Positions 37,813 to 47,109 of a stretch of 64,000 bases of DNA are shown here, piece after piece. The notes under the pieces are model-generated. The model did no database searches, was not told the origin of the DNA, and was given only the letters and a program-made list of their open reading frames with translations. The DNA lies in the NCBI RefSeq assembly GCF_008806955.1, contig NZ_CP031727.1:3672001-3736000 (forward strand), in the 5' to 3' direction. The stretch comes from Cellvibrio sp. KY-YJ-3 (GTDB lineage: Bacteria; Pseudomonadota; Gammaproteobacteria; Pseudomonadales; Cellvibrionaceae). The translations under genes were made by a program, and so were the position numbers. Each line of letters starts with the position of its first letter. The first letter of the stretch is position 1.

Positions 37813-38169
37813 ATGAACTATCACTCAATGACCAATAGCGCCATTGCTACCGAGCTGGGCGAACGCCTTGAACGTTTGCGGCTGGCGCAAAACCTGACCC
37901 AACAAATGCTGGCAGATGAAATAGGCATTACTGCCAAAAGTTATCGCCAATTGGTGGCGGGCGGCGGCAAGCTGGAAAATATGATTGCCGCCTTACGCGC
38001 GCTCAATGCCTTGGAGCAACTGGATAACTTCCTACCCGATACGCCACCCAGCCCACTCGAACAATTAAAACTGCGCGGTAAACAGCGCCAGCGCGCACGG
38101 ACTAGTAACTATAAAGCAGCCGAGGCGCGCACTTCCGAGAGCATAAAAGAACCGGGGTTGGACTGGTAA
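37813..38169 (+). CDS. hipB: HipB-like antitoxin (XRE helix-turn-helix)
   Basis: 118 residues. N-terminal XRE-type helix-turn-helix at about 17-65 ('LGERLERLRLAQNLTQQMLA', 'GITAKSYRQLVAGGGKLENM') and a basic, flexible C-terminal tail ('LKLRGKQRQRARTSNYKAAE'). It should bind its own promoter and hold the HipA kinase inactive. A second ATG at 37828 is equally possible; neither has a clear ribosome site, so low or leaderless-like translation is possible. The stop overlaps the hipA start by one base. Confidence 0.85.
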   Translation: MNYHSMTNSAIATELGERLERLRLAQNLTQQMLADEIGITAKSYRQLVAGGGKLENMIAALRALNALEQLDNFLPDTPPSPLEQLKLRGKQRQRARTSNYKAAEARTSESIKEPGLDW

Positions 38170-39482
38170 TGCTAAACCTCGCTGAAGTGTGGCTATGGGA
38201 CAAATTGGTCGGCGCCCTTGCCTGGGCACCCGACACCGCAACCGCGACCTTTGAATATACGCCCGAATGGATAAAAACCGGGGTGCAAATCGCCCCACTG
38301 CACATGCCTAGCCACGCAGACGGCACACATATTTTTCATTTCCCCCAACTCAACCGCGACACCTATAAAGGGCTGCCCGCGTGTTTTGCAGATACCTTGC
38401 CGGATGATTTTGGCAACGCGGTAATCAATGCCTGGCTCGCACGCAACGGCCGGGACGCGCAGAGTTTTAACCCACTCGAACGCCTGCTTTACAGCGGCAA
38501 CCGCGGTATGGGGGCGCTGGAATACGCCCCTGCCCTGCGGCAAACTCAACAGACCAATAGCAAGCTGGAGCTGGAATCGCTGATCGCTATGGCGCAACAA
38601 GTACTGGATCAACGTGCCGGCCTAAACGGTTCGCTCCAACACAGGGGGAATGACGATCTCACAGCGATACTGCAAGTGGGTACATCCGCTGGTGGCGCGC
38701 GCGCCAAGGCCTTGGTTGCGCTCAATAAAACGCGCACTGAAATCCGCTCAGGGCAAGTAGATGCACCTGAGGGCTTTGAACATTATCTGTTGAAATTTGA
38801 TGGAGTCATTGAACAGGGTAATAGCCGCGAAACCTTTGGCGACCCACAGGGTTTTGGCCGTATGGAATACGCCTATTATTTAATGGCAAAAGCGGCGGGC
38901 ATTCGTATGGCGCCTTGCGAATTATTAATGGATGGTGAGCGCGCGCATTTTCTGACGCAGCGCTTTGATCGCATTGGCAATCACAAGGTGCACTATCAAT
39001 CACTTTGTGCCATGGATCACGCCGATTTCAAAAAGCCGGGCTATTACAGCTATGAGCAACTATTTGCCGTAGCGCGCCAACTGCGTTTAACGCGCGCTGA
39101 AGCGGTGGAAATTTATCGCCGCATGGTGTTTAACATAGTGGCGCGCAACCATGACGATCACAGTAAAAATATCGGTTTTATTCTGCCCGGCCCGCGTATG
39201 CAGTGGCAATTAGCGCCCGCGTTTGATATAGCCTACAGCTACAAACCCGGCTCACCCTGGGTGAATTCGCACCAACTGAATTTAAATGGTAAACGCGATA
39301 ATTTTACCCGCCGTGATTTATTAAGTGCTGCAACCTTAATTAGTAATTTCACCAAAGAAGCAAAACTGATTATTGAAGAGGTGCTTGATGTTGTCGGCCA
39401 GTGGCCAACCTATGCAAGCACGGCGGGTGTATCGCCGGAGTTTACACGCGAGATAAATAACAACTTACGCCTTTCGCTTTAA
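38169..39482 (+). CDS. hipA: HipA family serine/threonine kinase toxin
   Basis: 437 residues, close to E. coli HipA (440). N-terminal HipA domain ('VWLWDKLVGAL', 'FADTLPDDFGNAVINAWL'), Gly-rich loop 'VGTSAGGARAKALVALN' whose serine is the likely autophosphorylation site, 'FLTQRFDR', the catalytic loop 'NIVARNHDDHSKNIGFI' and the metal-binding 'PAFDIAYS'. Active-site residues look intact. Known HipA proteins phosphorylate GltX and stop growth, causing persistence; relatives have other targets. Co-transcribed with hipB. Lies in the accessory stretch 34-39.5 kb. Confidence 0.92.
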   Translation: MLNLAEVWLWDKLVGALAWAPDTATATFEYTPEWIKTGVQIAPLHMPSHADGTHIFHFPQLNRDTYKGLPACFADTLPDDFGNAVINAWLARNGRDAQSFNPLERLLYSGNRGMGALEYAPALRQTQQTNSKLELESLIAMAQQVLDQRAGLNGSLQHRGNDDLTAILQVGTSAGGARAKALVALNKTRTEIRSGQVDAPEGFEHYLLKFDGVIEQGNSRETFGDPQGFGRMEYAYYLMAKAAGIRMAPCELLMDGERAHFLTQRFDRIGNHKVHYQSLCAMDHADFKKPGYYSYEQLFAVARQLRLTRAEAVEIYRRMVFNIVARNHDDHSKNIGFILPGPRMQWQLAPAFDIAYSYKPGSPWVNSHQLNLNGKRDNFTRRDLLSAATLISNFTKEAKLIIEEVLDVVGQWPTYASTAGVSPEFTREINNNLRLSL

Positions 39483-39549
39483 ACACTGAGTTACCAACAG
39501 TCGATAGCCAAACAAGTCACCACAACTTTTATTGAATAAGGAATTGGCA

Positions 39550-40746
39550 ATGCAAATCACCACCCTGGTATTTTTTGCGCTACTTATTTTTTTCACCTGG
39601 CGCGGTTATCAAAAAGGGTTTATTGGCTCTATTACGCGCATTTTGAGTTGGATAGTCGCCTACCCTGCCGCACTTATTTTTACTCCAACAGTTGCCACGC
39701 TGTTAATGCAACACACGGCATTAACGGGTTTGATTGTTTATTTTATTGCCGGTGCAGGGATTTTTTTGCTGGTCAGTTTTATTGTTTCATTATTGCTAAG
39801 CAGTGTTGGAAAATTGGTACCGGAAAACCATGCTACTAATACCGGCTCAAAAATAGGCGGTGCAGGTGTGGGTGTACTGATAGGTGCACTGGCCGGTTTA
39901 CTCGCGGTTTATGTGTTAGGGCTAGTCTTAACACCGAAGCAAAATACCATCACCGAAAACCTCACTACCGACACAACAACCAACGCTCCGCTCACCCATA
40001 CCCCTGCTAACAGTTCAACGAATCCCCCCGTTCCAACGCTACGCAATTTACAAAGCGCTAACGATTCATTTATTGAAGCAAGCGCTAAAAAATTAATGGG
40101 TGCCGCCGCCGCAACCGCGGTGGATTTGGCGGTGGAAGATAAAACCGCCAGCCAGGTAGCCAAAGCCTTTGTACAAGACCCACAAACCATGCTTGGCCAT
40201 GTGCAGCAGATGACCAACAGCGGCCAAATGCAAACGCTGATGGCCGATGAAAAAATCCAATCGCTACTCACCACGGGCGATACCCACGCACTAATGCGCG
40301 ACCCGGAATTTAAAGCCTTAATTGATAACCCAAGCATGCAGGCGCTAATGGCGCAAGCTGATGTGAACACCGATGCGGGCGCGAAGGCAGCGGCAGAAAA
40401 AATGGTTTTTGCGTGGAATCGGGTGCAGATAATTAAACATGACCCGCGGGTGATTGCGATAGTGACCGACCCGGAGTTTCAACAGCAATTAAATTCACCC
40501 AATAAATTGCCACTGATGCTGAACCCAAAATTAAACCAGCTCACGCAGATTATTTTTAGTCAGGAAACTATCGCGGCAAATGGTACGAATAATTACGAGG
40601 TGATAGAGGTAAAACAAAACAATACCGGCAGCCAAACAACGGAGGAAACACCGAGAACACCTACCCAAATTTATCGCTGGACCGATGAAAATGGGCAAGT
40701 GCATTATTCTGACCAGCCAACAAACCCGGCTGCAAAACCTCAGTAA
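39550..40746 (+). CDS. CvpA-like membrane protein with C-terminal DUF4124
   Basis: 398 residues. Four N-terminal TM segments (~5-140) of the CvpA type ('YQKGFIGSITRILSWIVAYP', 'NTGSKIGGAGVGVLIGALAG'), a long Thr/Pro/Asn linker, a helical periplasmic part, and a C-terminal DUF4124 ('IYRWTDENGQVHYSDQP'). CvpA proteins affect colicin V export, envelope integrity and bile resistance. DUF4124 is usually at the N-terminus of exported proteins, so this order is unusual. The ATG at 39550 has AAGGA 7 nt upstream; a TTG at 39532 is an artefact. Converges with the next gene, overlapping it by 7 bp. Confidence 0.83.
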   Translation: MQITTLVFFALLIFFTWRGYQKGFIGSITRILSWIVAYPAALIFTPTVATLLMQHTALTGLIVYFIAGAGIFLLVSFIVSLLLSSVGKLVPENHATNTGSKIGGAGVGVLIGALAGLLAVYVLGLVLTPKQNTITENLTTDTTTNAPLTHTPANSSTNPPVPTLRNLQSANDSFIEASAKKLMGAAAATAVDLAVEDKTASQVAKAFVQDPQTMLGHVQQMTNSGQMQTLMADEKIQSLLTTGDTHALMRDPEFKALIDNPSMQALMAQADVNTDAGAKAAAEKMVFAWNRVQIIKHDPRVIAIVTDPEFQQQLNSPNKLPLMLNPKLNQLTQIIFSQETIAANGTNNYEVIEVKQNNTGSQTTEETPRTPTQIYRWTDENGQVHYSDQPTNPAAKPQ

Positions 40747-41657
40747 ACTTTTGCCAAGCCCTCGGGCCGCGTTTTGAAACGCGGCTGGGCCCACAAATAC
40801 TGCTCCGGTGCTTTTAGGATTTCCTGCTCTACAAATTCATTTACCCGGCGCGCATCAGCCAGCTCATCCCCTGTGGGGTAGTTTTCAAAGGGCGGGTGAA
40901 CCACCACATCATAACCACTGCCATCGGCACGGCGGTATTGGGAGAAAGGAATAATTTTAGCGCGCCCCATGCGAGCAAATGTTGCCGTGGCAGTCACGGT
41001 CGCGGCGGGCACACCAAAAAAAGGCACAAATACTGACACTTTTGCACCCAGGTCGCGGTCAGGGGCATACCAAATCATTCGCCCTTTGCGCAGCTGTGTC
41101 ACCATTCCGCGCACGTTGTCACGGCTAAGGGCAATACCTTCTTTTACATAGGCTTCACGACGCTTTTTTTGCACATAATCAAACACTTTGTTTTTATGCG
41201 GGCTGTACATCCCATCATAATTTATACACGCCCCCAGCATCGCACTGCCTATATCCAGTGTGGTGAAATGTAAACTAAGCAAGAGCGCGCCCTCGCCATC
41301 TGCCTTGGCTTTTTCAATGTGCTCAAGCCCGGTGATGGAGAATAATTTACGCAACCGCGGTTTTGACCAAAAATAACCAATCCCGGTCTCAAAAGCTGCC
41401 ATCGCAGTGGATTGCAAATTGGCATTTAATAATTGGTCAATTTCCGCGGTTGTTTTTTCCGGAAAACAAAGTTGCAAATTAGTGCGCGCCATTTTCACCC
41501 GCTTTTTATTCAGGTGAAGCAAAGGTGCCGCGCGGCGAGCCAACGCCATCTGCCAGGAATAAGGTAATTGCGCAATCAAAAACCAAACCCCAAAACCAAT
41601 CCAGGTAGGCCAATGACGAGGAGCCAGTAAAGCACGATCAAATTGCGATGAAGCCAT
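40740..41657 (-). CDS. LpxL/HtrB-like acyltransferase
   Basis: 305 residues. Short N-terminal membrane segment ('WIGFGVWFLIAQLPYSW'), the catalytic H-x4-D in 'LLSLHFTTLDIG', 'MYSPHKNKVFD', 'GMVTQLRKGRMIWYAPDRDLG' (in part) and 'VSVFVPFFGVPAATVTA'. These proteins add secondary lauroyl or related chains to Kdo2-lipid A at the inner face of the inner membrane. It could be LpxL or LpxP; the chain length cannot be told. No other lipid A gene is nearby. Confidence 0.9.
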   Translation of the reverse strand: MASSQFDRALLAPRHWPTWIGFGVWFLIAQLPYSWQMALARRAAPLLHLNKKRVKMARTNLQLCFPEKTTAEIDQLLNANLQSTAMAAFETGIGYFWSKPRLRKLFSITGLEHIEKAKADGEGALLLSLHFTTLDIGSAMLGACINYDGMYSPHKNKVFDYVQKKRREAYVKEGIALSRDNVRGMVTQLRKGRMIWYAPDRDLGAKVSVFVPFFGVPAATVTATATFARMGRAKIIPFSQYRRADGSGYDVVVHPPFENYPTGDELADARRVNEFVEQEILKAPEQYLWAQPRFKTRPEGLAKVY

Positions 41658-41701
41658 AGTGATAAATAATCTAGATTGAATTAGCCAATATCGGCAATAA
41701 C

Positions 41702-42469
41702 TTAAAAACTATAAACCAGATTGATAAAGGTGGTGGTGTCGGTTTTTTCTTTACCGTCTGCCACATCCGAGTCATTCGCAATTGCCACGCCCACTTTCAT
41801 TTTCATGTGCGCATTAATACTTGTTGCCAGCGAGGTTTCGCTTTGGGTACGAGTATTGTCTGCACCGGATTCAACGCTAATTAATTGTTTGAAGGTGGCG
41901 TTGTCGCTAATTTTCCATTCCAGTGCGGTAGCTGCACGCAACATCGCACCACTTTCATCGGTGATGGTATCCGGCAACAAAGGATCAGTGCTTTCGGTCA
42001 CTTTTTCACCTTCAAAATAACCAGGACCCGCTTCTATAAACCAGTTAAACGTAGGGCTGTAGTACAACCAGTTACCATAACCCAAAGCCAGGGTTGCATA
42101 AGTACGATAAGCACCAAACTTATCTTCGGTGTAGGAGCCATAACTAAATAGATAAGACTCTTCCACTCCAATCAAATAGGCAAACTTGGCAGAACCAAAA
42201 TATTTTTCCGCCGTTTTCTCTCTCTGACTGGTGTTGTCGTCTTGTTTGACACTGTCCTCTTTGAACAGTGAATTAAAAATGTATTGGTTTTCCCATTTCT
42301 CCAAATTCTGCTTGGCATCCACTTTAAATTGGAGACTGGTAGTGTCGGTATTACCCGAAGTAGCGATAGCACCTATATCCACTTCTACTTCCCAAGGTTT
42401 TTTTGCATCCTCGGCAAAACTGGCAGTGGCACATGTGGTGAGAACAAAAGCAGCGGTCAATTTATACAT
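41702..42469 (-). CDS. DUF481 outer membrane protein (YdiY-like)
   Basis: 255 residues. Signal peptide ending 'TASFAEDA', then 'VDIGAIATSGNTDTTSLQFK', typical of DUF481, and a barrel of aromatic strands ending 'TTTFINLVYSF'. Similar proteins are called salt-induced outer membrane proteins; function is otherwise unknown. The ATG at 42469 follows AGGAT 5-6 nt upstream; a TTG two codons earlier is less likely. Single gene, with 44 bp to the acyltransferase gene downstream on the same strand. Confidence 0.88.
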   Translation of the reverse strand: MYKLTAAFVLTTCATASFAEDAKKPWEVEVDIGAIATSGNTDTTSLQFKVDAKQNLEKWENQYIFNSLFKEDSVKQDDNTSQREKTAEKYFGSAKFAYLIGVEESYLFSYGSYTEDKFGAYRTYATLALGYGNWLYYSPTFNWFIEAGPGYFEGEKVTESTDPLLPDTITDESGAMLRAATALEWKISDNATFKQLISVESGADNTRTQSETSLATSINAHMKMKVGVAIANDSDVADGKEKTDTTTFINLVYSF

Positions 42470-42536
42470 AGTCAATCCTGTTACCTCTATCTAGGGAGGT
42501 GGAACCATAACATAGAAAAGCTGACTCCCAAATGAA

Positions 42537-42561
42537 AACGACCGGCCAATGGCCGGTCGTT
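42537..42561 (-). terminator. Terminator after the DUF2789 gene
   Basis: Perfect 11-bp stem aacgaccggcc/ggccggtcgtt with loop aat, followed by U-rich sequence on the minus strand. Confidence 0.8.
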
Positions 42562-42582
42562 TCTGTTAGGGGTGATAAGCGC

Positions 42583-42807
42583 TTAGTCGCGCAACAAACA
42601 GTTCAGCTCATCCACAACTTCAGCCCAATCAGAGTACTCCTGTCGAGCCTCACGCAGGAATGCCGCTTGTTCGGCAGTCCAAAAGGTGGCGCTCGCCAAG
42701 GGTTCGGCTTGCGGTAGCGGGCGATGCTTTTCAATAAAAGCCTCTATCGCGGCGGGAGAGTTGGGTAGACCTAATTTGGCAAAAAGATCATTCAGCGTGT
42801 AGAACAT
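42583..42807 (-). CDS. DUF2789 family protein
   Basis: 74 residues, 'MFYTLNDLFAKLGLPNSPAA' to 'VVDELNCLLRD', the whole length of a DUF2789 domain. Small cytoplasmic helical protein; function unknown. RBS AGGAGGG just upstream of the ATG. Has its own terminator. Confidence 0.9.
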   Translation of the reverse strand: MFYTLNDLFAKLGLPNSPAAIEAFIEKHRPLPQAEPLASATFWTAEQAAFLREARQEYSDWAEVVDELNCLLRD

Positions 42808-42898
42808 GCGGCCCTCCTGTCGATGTTATGGAACAATTCCACTCAAATATTCCACCACTAGGATAGCGGCAAGACAAGCAGTCTCCTAGCTTAATTTT

Positions 42899-43795
42899 CT
42901 ATCGCCTTTTTTCCTCGGCCATCATTGCATGCAGTAGCTCGTCTTTTTCCTGCCAGAGTTGGTTGACCCAGAGCTGAAAACGCGCACGAAACGCAGCATC
43001 CTCACTGTAGTCCCCAATAAGTTCAGGTGGGATGGGCAATTGGCGAATGTGTACACAAATACGCTTCACCCGCCCACAGGCGTATTCCCAGTAAGTGGGA
43101 ATCCCCTCCGGGTAATAGATGGTGACGTCCAACAAGCGATGCAACTGCCCACCCATGGCAGCGAGCGTAAAGGCCAAACCACCGGCTTTAGGCGGCAATA
43201 AGTGGCGATAAGGCGACTGCAACTGGGTATGTTTGGTCTCTGTAAAACGCGTGCCTTCCAGAAAATTAATAATCGTGACCGGGTGATGGCGAAAACGCTC
43301 GCAGGCCTTGCGCGTCTGCTCTATATCCTTCCCCTTGAGTTCAGGGTGTCGCTCAAGCTTGGCTTTGGAGTAGCGACGCATGGAGGGGAAATCCAGCCCC
43401 CAGAGCGCCAACCCCAATACCGGCACCCATAACAAGCTGCGCTTGAAAAAGAACTTTACCCCGGGAATACGCGCATTAAAGGCACGCACCAATACCAGAA
43501 TATCGGGCCAGGACTGATGGTTGGCAATCAACATATACCACTCAGCACGGCTCAAATTGCCCAGCCCTTCCACTTCCACCTGAGTGGGCAAGGTATGCTC
43601 TTGCTGCCAGGTATTAAAGGTAATCCACAGGTTGGAGGCCGAATCCAACAGACGGTCAATCGCGCGCCGCAAGGCGGTTACAGGAATCAATAATTTCACC
43701 AGCCCCAGCACCACTACCGGAACAGAAATCATAATAATGGTGATGGAGAAAATCGCAGTGACTAGCACCGCACGCAGATGATTGAATAATTGCAT
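42899..43795 (-). CDS. yihG: YihG-like 1-acylglycerol-3-phosphate acyltransferase
   Basis: 298 residues. N-terminal TM segment (~10-35, 'AIFSITIIMISVPVVVLGLV'), PlsC motif I 'NHQSWPD' (H-x4-D), motif II region 'VKFFFKRSLLWVPVLGLALW', and motif III 'NFLEGTRFT', then 'LLPPKAGGLAFTLAAMGGQL'. Closely follows E. coli YihG, which makes phosphatidic acid with a preference for certain chains. The ATG at 43795 aligns with the family; the longer frame to 43864 adds an unlikely extension. Divergent from the signal peptidase gene. Confidence 0.88.
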   Translation of the reverse strand: MQLFNHLRAVLVTAIFSITIIMISVPVVVLGLVKLLIPVTALRRAIDRLLDSASNLWITFNTWQQEHTLPTQVEVEGLGNLSRAEWYMLIANHQSWPDILVLVRAFNARIPGVKFFFKRSLLWVPVLGLALWGLDFPSMRRYSKAKLERHPELKGKDIEQTRKACERFRHHPVTIINFLEGTRFTETKHTQLQSPYRHLLPPKAGGLAFTLAAMGGQLHRLLDVTIYYPEGIPTYWEYACGRVKRICVHIRQLPIPPELIGDYSEDAAFRARFQLWVNQLWQEKDELLHAMMAEEKRR

Positions 43796-43888
43796 ATTAC
43801 CAACCTGTGAACTTGCCTGAGACCCTAGTGTCATAAAAGCTGCGCATTTTTGTGCATTACCCACACAGGATCAAGAGAGGGACAATGA

Positions 43889-44518
43889 ATGAAACGTTTT
43901 TGGATGGAAAACCGTTCACTGTTTATATTTTTAGCACTGATGTTTTGCTTCCGCAGTGCTGTCGCTGATTGGAATCATGTACCCAGCGGTTCAATGAAAC
44001 CCACAATTATTGAAGGCGATCGCATAGGCCTGAATAAGATGGCTTACGATCTACGCGTCCCTTTCACCCATATTTCACTTTATAAAATAACTGATCCACA
44101 ACGCGGTGACATTGCAATATTTGATTCAAAGGTCGCCAATAAACGCTTGGTTAAACGCGTGATTGGCATACCCGGTGATACAGTCGCAATGCAGAACAAT
44201 CGCCTTTATATCAATGGCGAGGCAATTACCTACACGCCCGCTGCTAATGGCGACTGGTTGGAGCACTTACAGGGCAAAAACCATATAGTTCGAATTGACC
44301 CGAATACAAAAACCTATGCGAATTTTGCCCCGGTAAAAGTACCCGCAGACCATTATTTGATGCTTGGCGATAACCGCGATAATAGCGCCGACTCGCGCGT
44401 AATAGGTTTTGTGCCACGTAGCGAATTTGTCGGCCGTTCCCGCAGCGTTATTATGTCCTTCGATTATGAAGACAATTTTTTACCGCGCGCAGACCGTTTT
44501 TTTCATAGCCTTGAATAG
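43889..44518 (+). CDS. Signal peptidase I family protein (accessory LepB)
   Basis: 209 residues, one N-terminal TM or signal segment, shorter than E. coli LepB (324). All catalytic boxes are present: 'VPSGSMKPTI' with the nucleophile Ser, 'RLVKRVIGIPGDTV' with the general-base Lys, and 'MLGDNRDNSADSR'. It cleaves signal peptides on the periplasmic side. The gene is not in the usual lepA-lepB-rnc operon, so it is probably a second enzyme with narrower substrates. RBS GAGAGGGA 8-10 nt upstream. Confidence 0.9.
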   Translation: MKRFWMENRSLFIFLALMFCFRSAVADWNHVPSGSMKPTIIEGDRIGLNKMAYDLRVPFTHISLYKITDPQRGDIAIFDSKVANKRLVKRVIGIPGDTVAMQNNRLYINGEAITYTPAANGDWLEHLQGKNHIVRIDPNTKTYANFAPVKVPADHYLMLGDNRDNSADSRVIGFVPRSEFVGRSRSVIMSFDYEDNFLPRADRFFHSLE

Positions 44519-44553
44519 CCACTGAACGCTAGCGCACTTATTGCCACAAGAAA

Positions 44554-45084
44554 TTAGCGTAAAAAATAATTGCGCACATCCAACCAATCATTCATACGCA
44601 CCGCTGCAGCCTCTTCCATATTATGCGCTGCAGAAAACAGTAGGCCCTGCCCCACAAAACCTTCAAAGTGACGCGAGCTGTCATCAATTAAATAATCTGC
44701 TTGCACCACATTTTTCTTACCGCAAAAAATAAAATTCATGGGCGACAAAAATGGCAAATGTTTTACCAACCACTGGTATTTGGGTGTAAAGGATGTGGGA
44801 TGCTCCATAGCGGCGGTGGCGATGACTATTTCATAGTGTTCATGCAACTCCCGAATCACCTCGATTGCATTTTCATAAGGAGGGATATCCTCAAAAAACG
44901 CCGGAATATCAGGGTAAGCTCTCACTCGCGCGACATGGGCTTCAGGCACAGCCTTATAAATCTTGGTTGCATATAAATCAGCCTTGGTTAGCTTTTGCTG
45001 AAACTCGCTGTTGTACCAATCAAGGTGACGGGCCAAGGTGTCGCAGATGGTTTCATCCATATCAATGGCAATACGTTTACGCAT
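44554..45084 (-). CDS. 5'(3')-deoxyribonucleotidase-like HAD phosphatase (NT5C type)
   Basis: 176 residues. HAD motif I 'IAIDMDETICDT' (D-x-D), 'IVIATAAMEHPTSF' (motif II Thr), and 'YLIDDSSRHFEGF' (motif IV). The 'KYQWLVKHLPFLSP' and 'FIFCGKKNVV' segments match bacterial 5'-nucleotidase type C proteins, which remove phosphate from pyrimidine deoxynucleotides. Cytoplasmic. The ATG at 45084 has GGAG 5 nt upstream. Lies downstream of fabV on the same strand but beyond the fabV terminator. Confidence 0.88.
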   Translation of the reverse strand: MRKRIAIDMDETICDTLARHLDWYNSEFQQKLTKADLYATKIYKAVPEAHVARVRAYPDIPAFFEDIPPYENAIEVIRELHEHYEIVIATAAMEHPTSFTPKYQWLVKHLPFLSPMNFIFCGKKNVVQADYLIDDSSRHFEGFVGQGLLFSAAHNMEEAAAVRMNDWLDVRNYFLR

Positions 45085-45140
45085 TTTTGCTCCCGAAACA
45101 ATAGACCTACAAAACAATATACCGAAAACAATAGCTTGAT

Positions 45141-45171
45141 AAAAAAATCCCCCGCCAAGGCGAGGGATTTT
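45141..45171 (-). terminator. Terminator after fabV
   Basis: aaaatccc...gggatttt stem with inner cgcc/ggcg (45153-45162), U-rich tail on the minus strand. Confidence 0.78.
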
Positions 45172-45184
45172 AGTGCAATCAACC

Positions 45185-46360
45185 TTAGAAGTTAGTTGGC
45201 ACTAGAGGTGTCGTTTCTGCATCGTAGTCCACACCGTCGATACCGAAACCAAACAGACGCAAGAACTCGGCCTTGTAGCCTTCAAAGTCAGTCAGTTCAA
45301 ACAGGTTTTCTTCAGTGACTAAATCCCACAGCTCTTCCACTTTGGTTTGCACCGATGGGTCTAATTCCAACTCGTCAACGCGGTAACGATTGGCATCGTC
45401 CAGACGCGGTGTGGCGGAGTACAAACACTCTTTGAATAAACGTTGGATCTGCTCGATACAACCTTCGTGGGTACCCTGTGCCTTCATCACTTTAAACAGG
45501 ATTGCCAAATACAGCGGCATTACTGGAATCGCGGAGCTCGCTTGGGTCACAACGGCTTTTAATACGGCAACGCGTGCATTGCCACCGTGTTTTGCGCTCA
45601 GGGTTTTTGCCGCGCGATCCAAATCTTCTTTGGCTTTACCAATAGTCGCTTTACCATAAATTGGCCAGGTTAATTTGTCGCCAAGGTAGGTGTAGGCAAC
45701 GGTTTGGAAATTGTCAGCGAGCAGATCTGCGCCTTTGAGTGCATCGATCCACATTTCCCAGTCTTCACCGCCCATTACCTTAACGGTATTGGCGATCTCT
45801 TCGTCGGAGGCCGGCTCGATAGTGACATCAGAAATTTTCAGCGTGTCAGTATTGAGGTTTTTAGAGGTGTACTCCTTACCGATGGGTTTTAAGACCGAGT
45901 TAAACACTTCGCCTGTTTTAGGGTCGGTACGGCGTGGTGACGCAAGGCTGTAAATCACCAAATCCACTTTGCCCATGCTGTTTTTCAGCTCAGCAATAAC
46001 TTTGTCTTTACAGGCATCGGAAAAGGCATCGCCATTAATAGTGTGGGCGTACAAACCTTCGGCTTTGGCTGCATCGTGAAATGCAGAGGTGTTGTAATAA
46101 CCAGCGGTTGCCGTTTTAGCTTCCGACGGCTCTTTCTCAAAACACACACCCAAGGTATCTGCACCACCGCCAAAGGCGGCAGTAATCCGTGAAGCCAAAC
46201 CAAAACCGGTTGAACAACCCAGCACCAGCACCTTTTTTGGCGCACCGGCAACGGGGCCTTTGGCTTTGGTGAAAGCGATTTGCTCTTGAACATTGGCAGC
46301 ACAACCCTGTGGATGCGCATTGGTACAAATAAAACCGCGGACTTTTGGCTTGATAATCAT
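45185..46360 (-). CDS. fabV: Enoyl-[acyl-carrier-protein] / trans-2-enoyl-CoA reductase FabV
   Basis: 391 residues. FabV-specific start '[20 protein letters not shown]', NADH-binding '[20 protein letters not shown]', '[15 protein letters not shown]', and the active-site region '[20 protein letters not shown]' holding the Y-x8-K type pair. It reduces the 2,3 double bond in fatty acid synthesis and, unlike FabI, is insensitive to triclosan. Cytoplasmic, single gene with its own promoter and terminator. Whether fabI is also present cannot be seen. Confidence 0.96.
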   Translation of the reverse strand: MIIKPKVRGFICTNAHPQGCAANVQEQIAFTKAKGPVAGAPKKVLVLGCSTGFGLASRITAAFGGGADTLGVCFEKEPSEAKTATAGYYNTSAFHDAAKAEGLYAHTINGDAFSDACKDKVIAELKNSMGKVDLVIYSLASPRRTDPKTGEVFNSVLKPIGKEYTSKNLNTDTLKISDVTIEPASDEEIANTVKVMGGEDWEMWIDALKGADLLADNFQTVAYTYLGDKLTWPIYGKATIGKAKEDLDRAAKTLSAKHGGNARVAVLKAVVTQASSAIPVMPLYLAILFKVMKAQGTHEGCIEQIQRLFKECLYSATPRLDDANRYRVDELELDPSVQTKVEELWDLVTEENLFELTDFEGYKAEFLRLFGFGIDGVDYDAETTPLVPTNF

Positions 46361-46442
46361 GAATCTACCTTGTGGTGATGTTTATGAATTAGCGGGTGAA
46401 TCAAACGGAAATGAGCACCAGAGGTGGCTCGCAAAGGCCGCC

Positions 46443-46471
46443 ATTATAGTGCCAGAAAGCGCGAATGTCCC
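46443..46471 (-). promoter_or_regulatory. Sigma-70 promoter of fabV
   Basis: GGGACA (46466-46471), 17 nt, perfect TATAAT (46443-46448) on the minus strand, leaving a leader of about 75 nt. Confidence 0.65.
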
Positions 46472-46587
46472 CTGCGCCCGCTGCAACTCATCAGCAAGTC
46501 CACAGCTACTCGCTCAAGCCGCAACAAATCTGCACAGGATTTGAACTATAGTTGAATCAATTCCCCACAGGATCAAGGAGCAATTTC

Positions 46588-47001
46588 ATGATTTACCCCA
46601 TGTTCGCCATGGTTCTACTGACTTTTTTGGTCGCCTTTCGCTTGCTTTTTTTGCGCCTCAAGGCGATTAAAACAGGCAGCGTTAAGCTGAGCCAATTTCG
46701 CCTGAATACCGGTGAGATGCCCGATGAAATAGCCCAAACCGCACGTAACTACAGCAATCTATTTGAAATACCCGTACTTTTTTACGCAGCGGGCGCCACC
46801 GCGATCGCCATGGGAACAGAAAGTACAGCCATGATGGTCGCCGCCTGGTTGTTTGTGTTCGCGCGCACAGCCCATAGCATCATCCACTTAACGATCAACG
46901 ATGTAATCAACCGCTTTCGTACCTATGCCTTCGGTAATCTCTGTGTATTGGCGATTTGGGGTATATTGCTAATTGATCATGCCACTCACTATGTGGGGTA
47001 A
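46588..47001 (+). CDS. MAPEG family membrane protein
   Basis: 137 residues with four TM helices: 'MIYPMFAMVLLTFLVAFRLL' (first) and 'LCVLAIWGILLIDH' (last), plus 'ETARNYSNLFEIP'-type 'IAQTARNYSNLFEIPVLFYA' (family signature, loop to TM2) and 'RTAHSIIHLTINDVINRF'. The family includes eukaryotic eicosanoid and glutathione-dependent enzymes; bacterial members have uncertain activity. The ATG at 46588 has AAGGAG 7 nt upstream. Confidence 0.88.
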   Translation: MIYPMFAMVLLTFLVAFRLLFLRLKAIKTGSVKLSQFRLNTGEMPDEIAQTARNYSNLFEIPVLFYAAGATAIAMGTESTAMMVAAWLFVFARTAHSIIHLTINDVINRFRTYAFGNLCVLAIWGILLIDHATHYVG

Positions 47002-47109
47002 ATTGCACCAATAGCAGCACTTTTGTGTCGCCATATGCGCTGGCGCACCGAATTAACACCATCGAGAGGCTAAGCTAAACGCTGTTTTACTACCCAGAGG
47101 TACTACATT

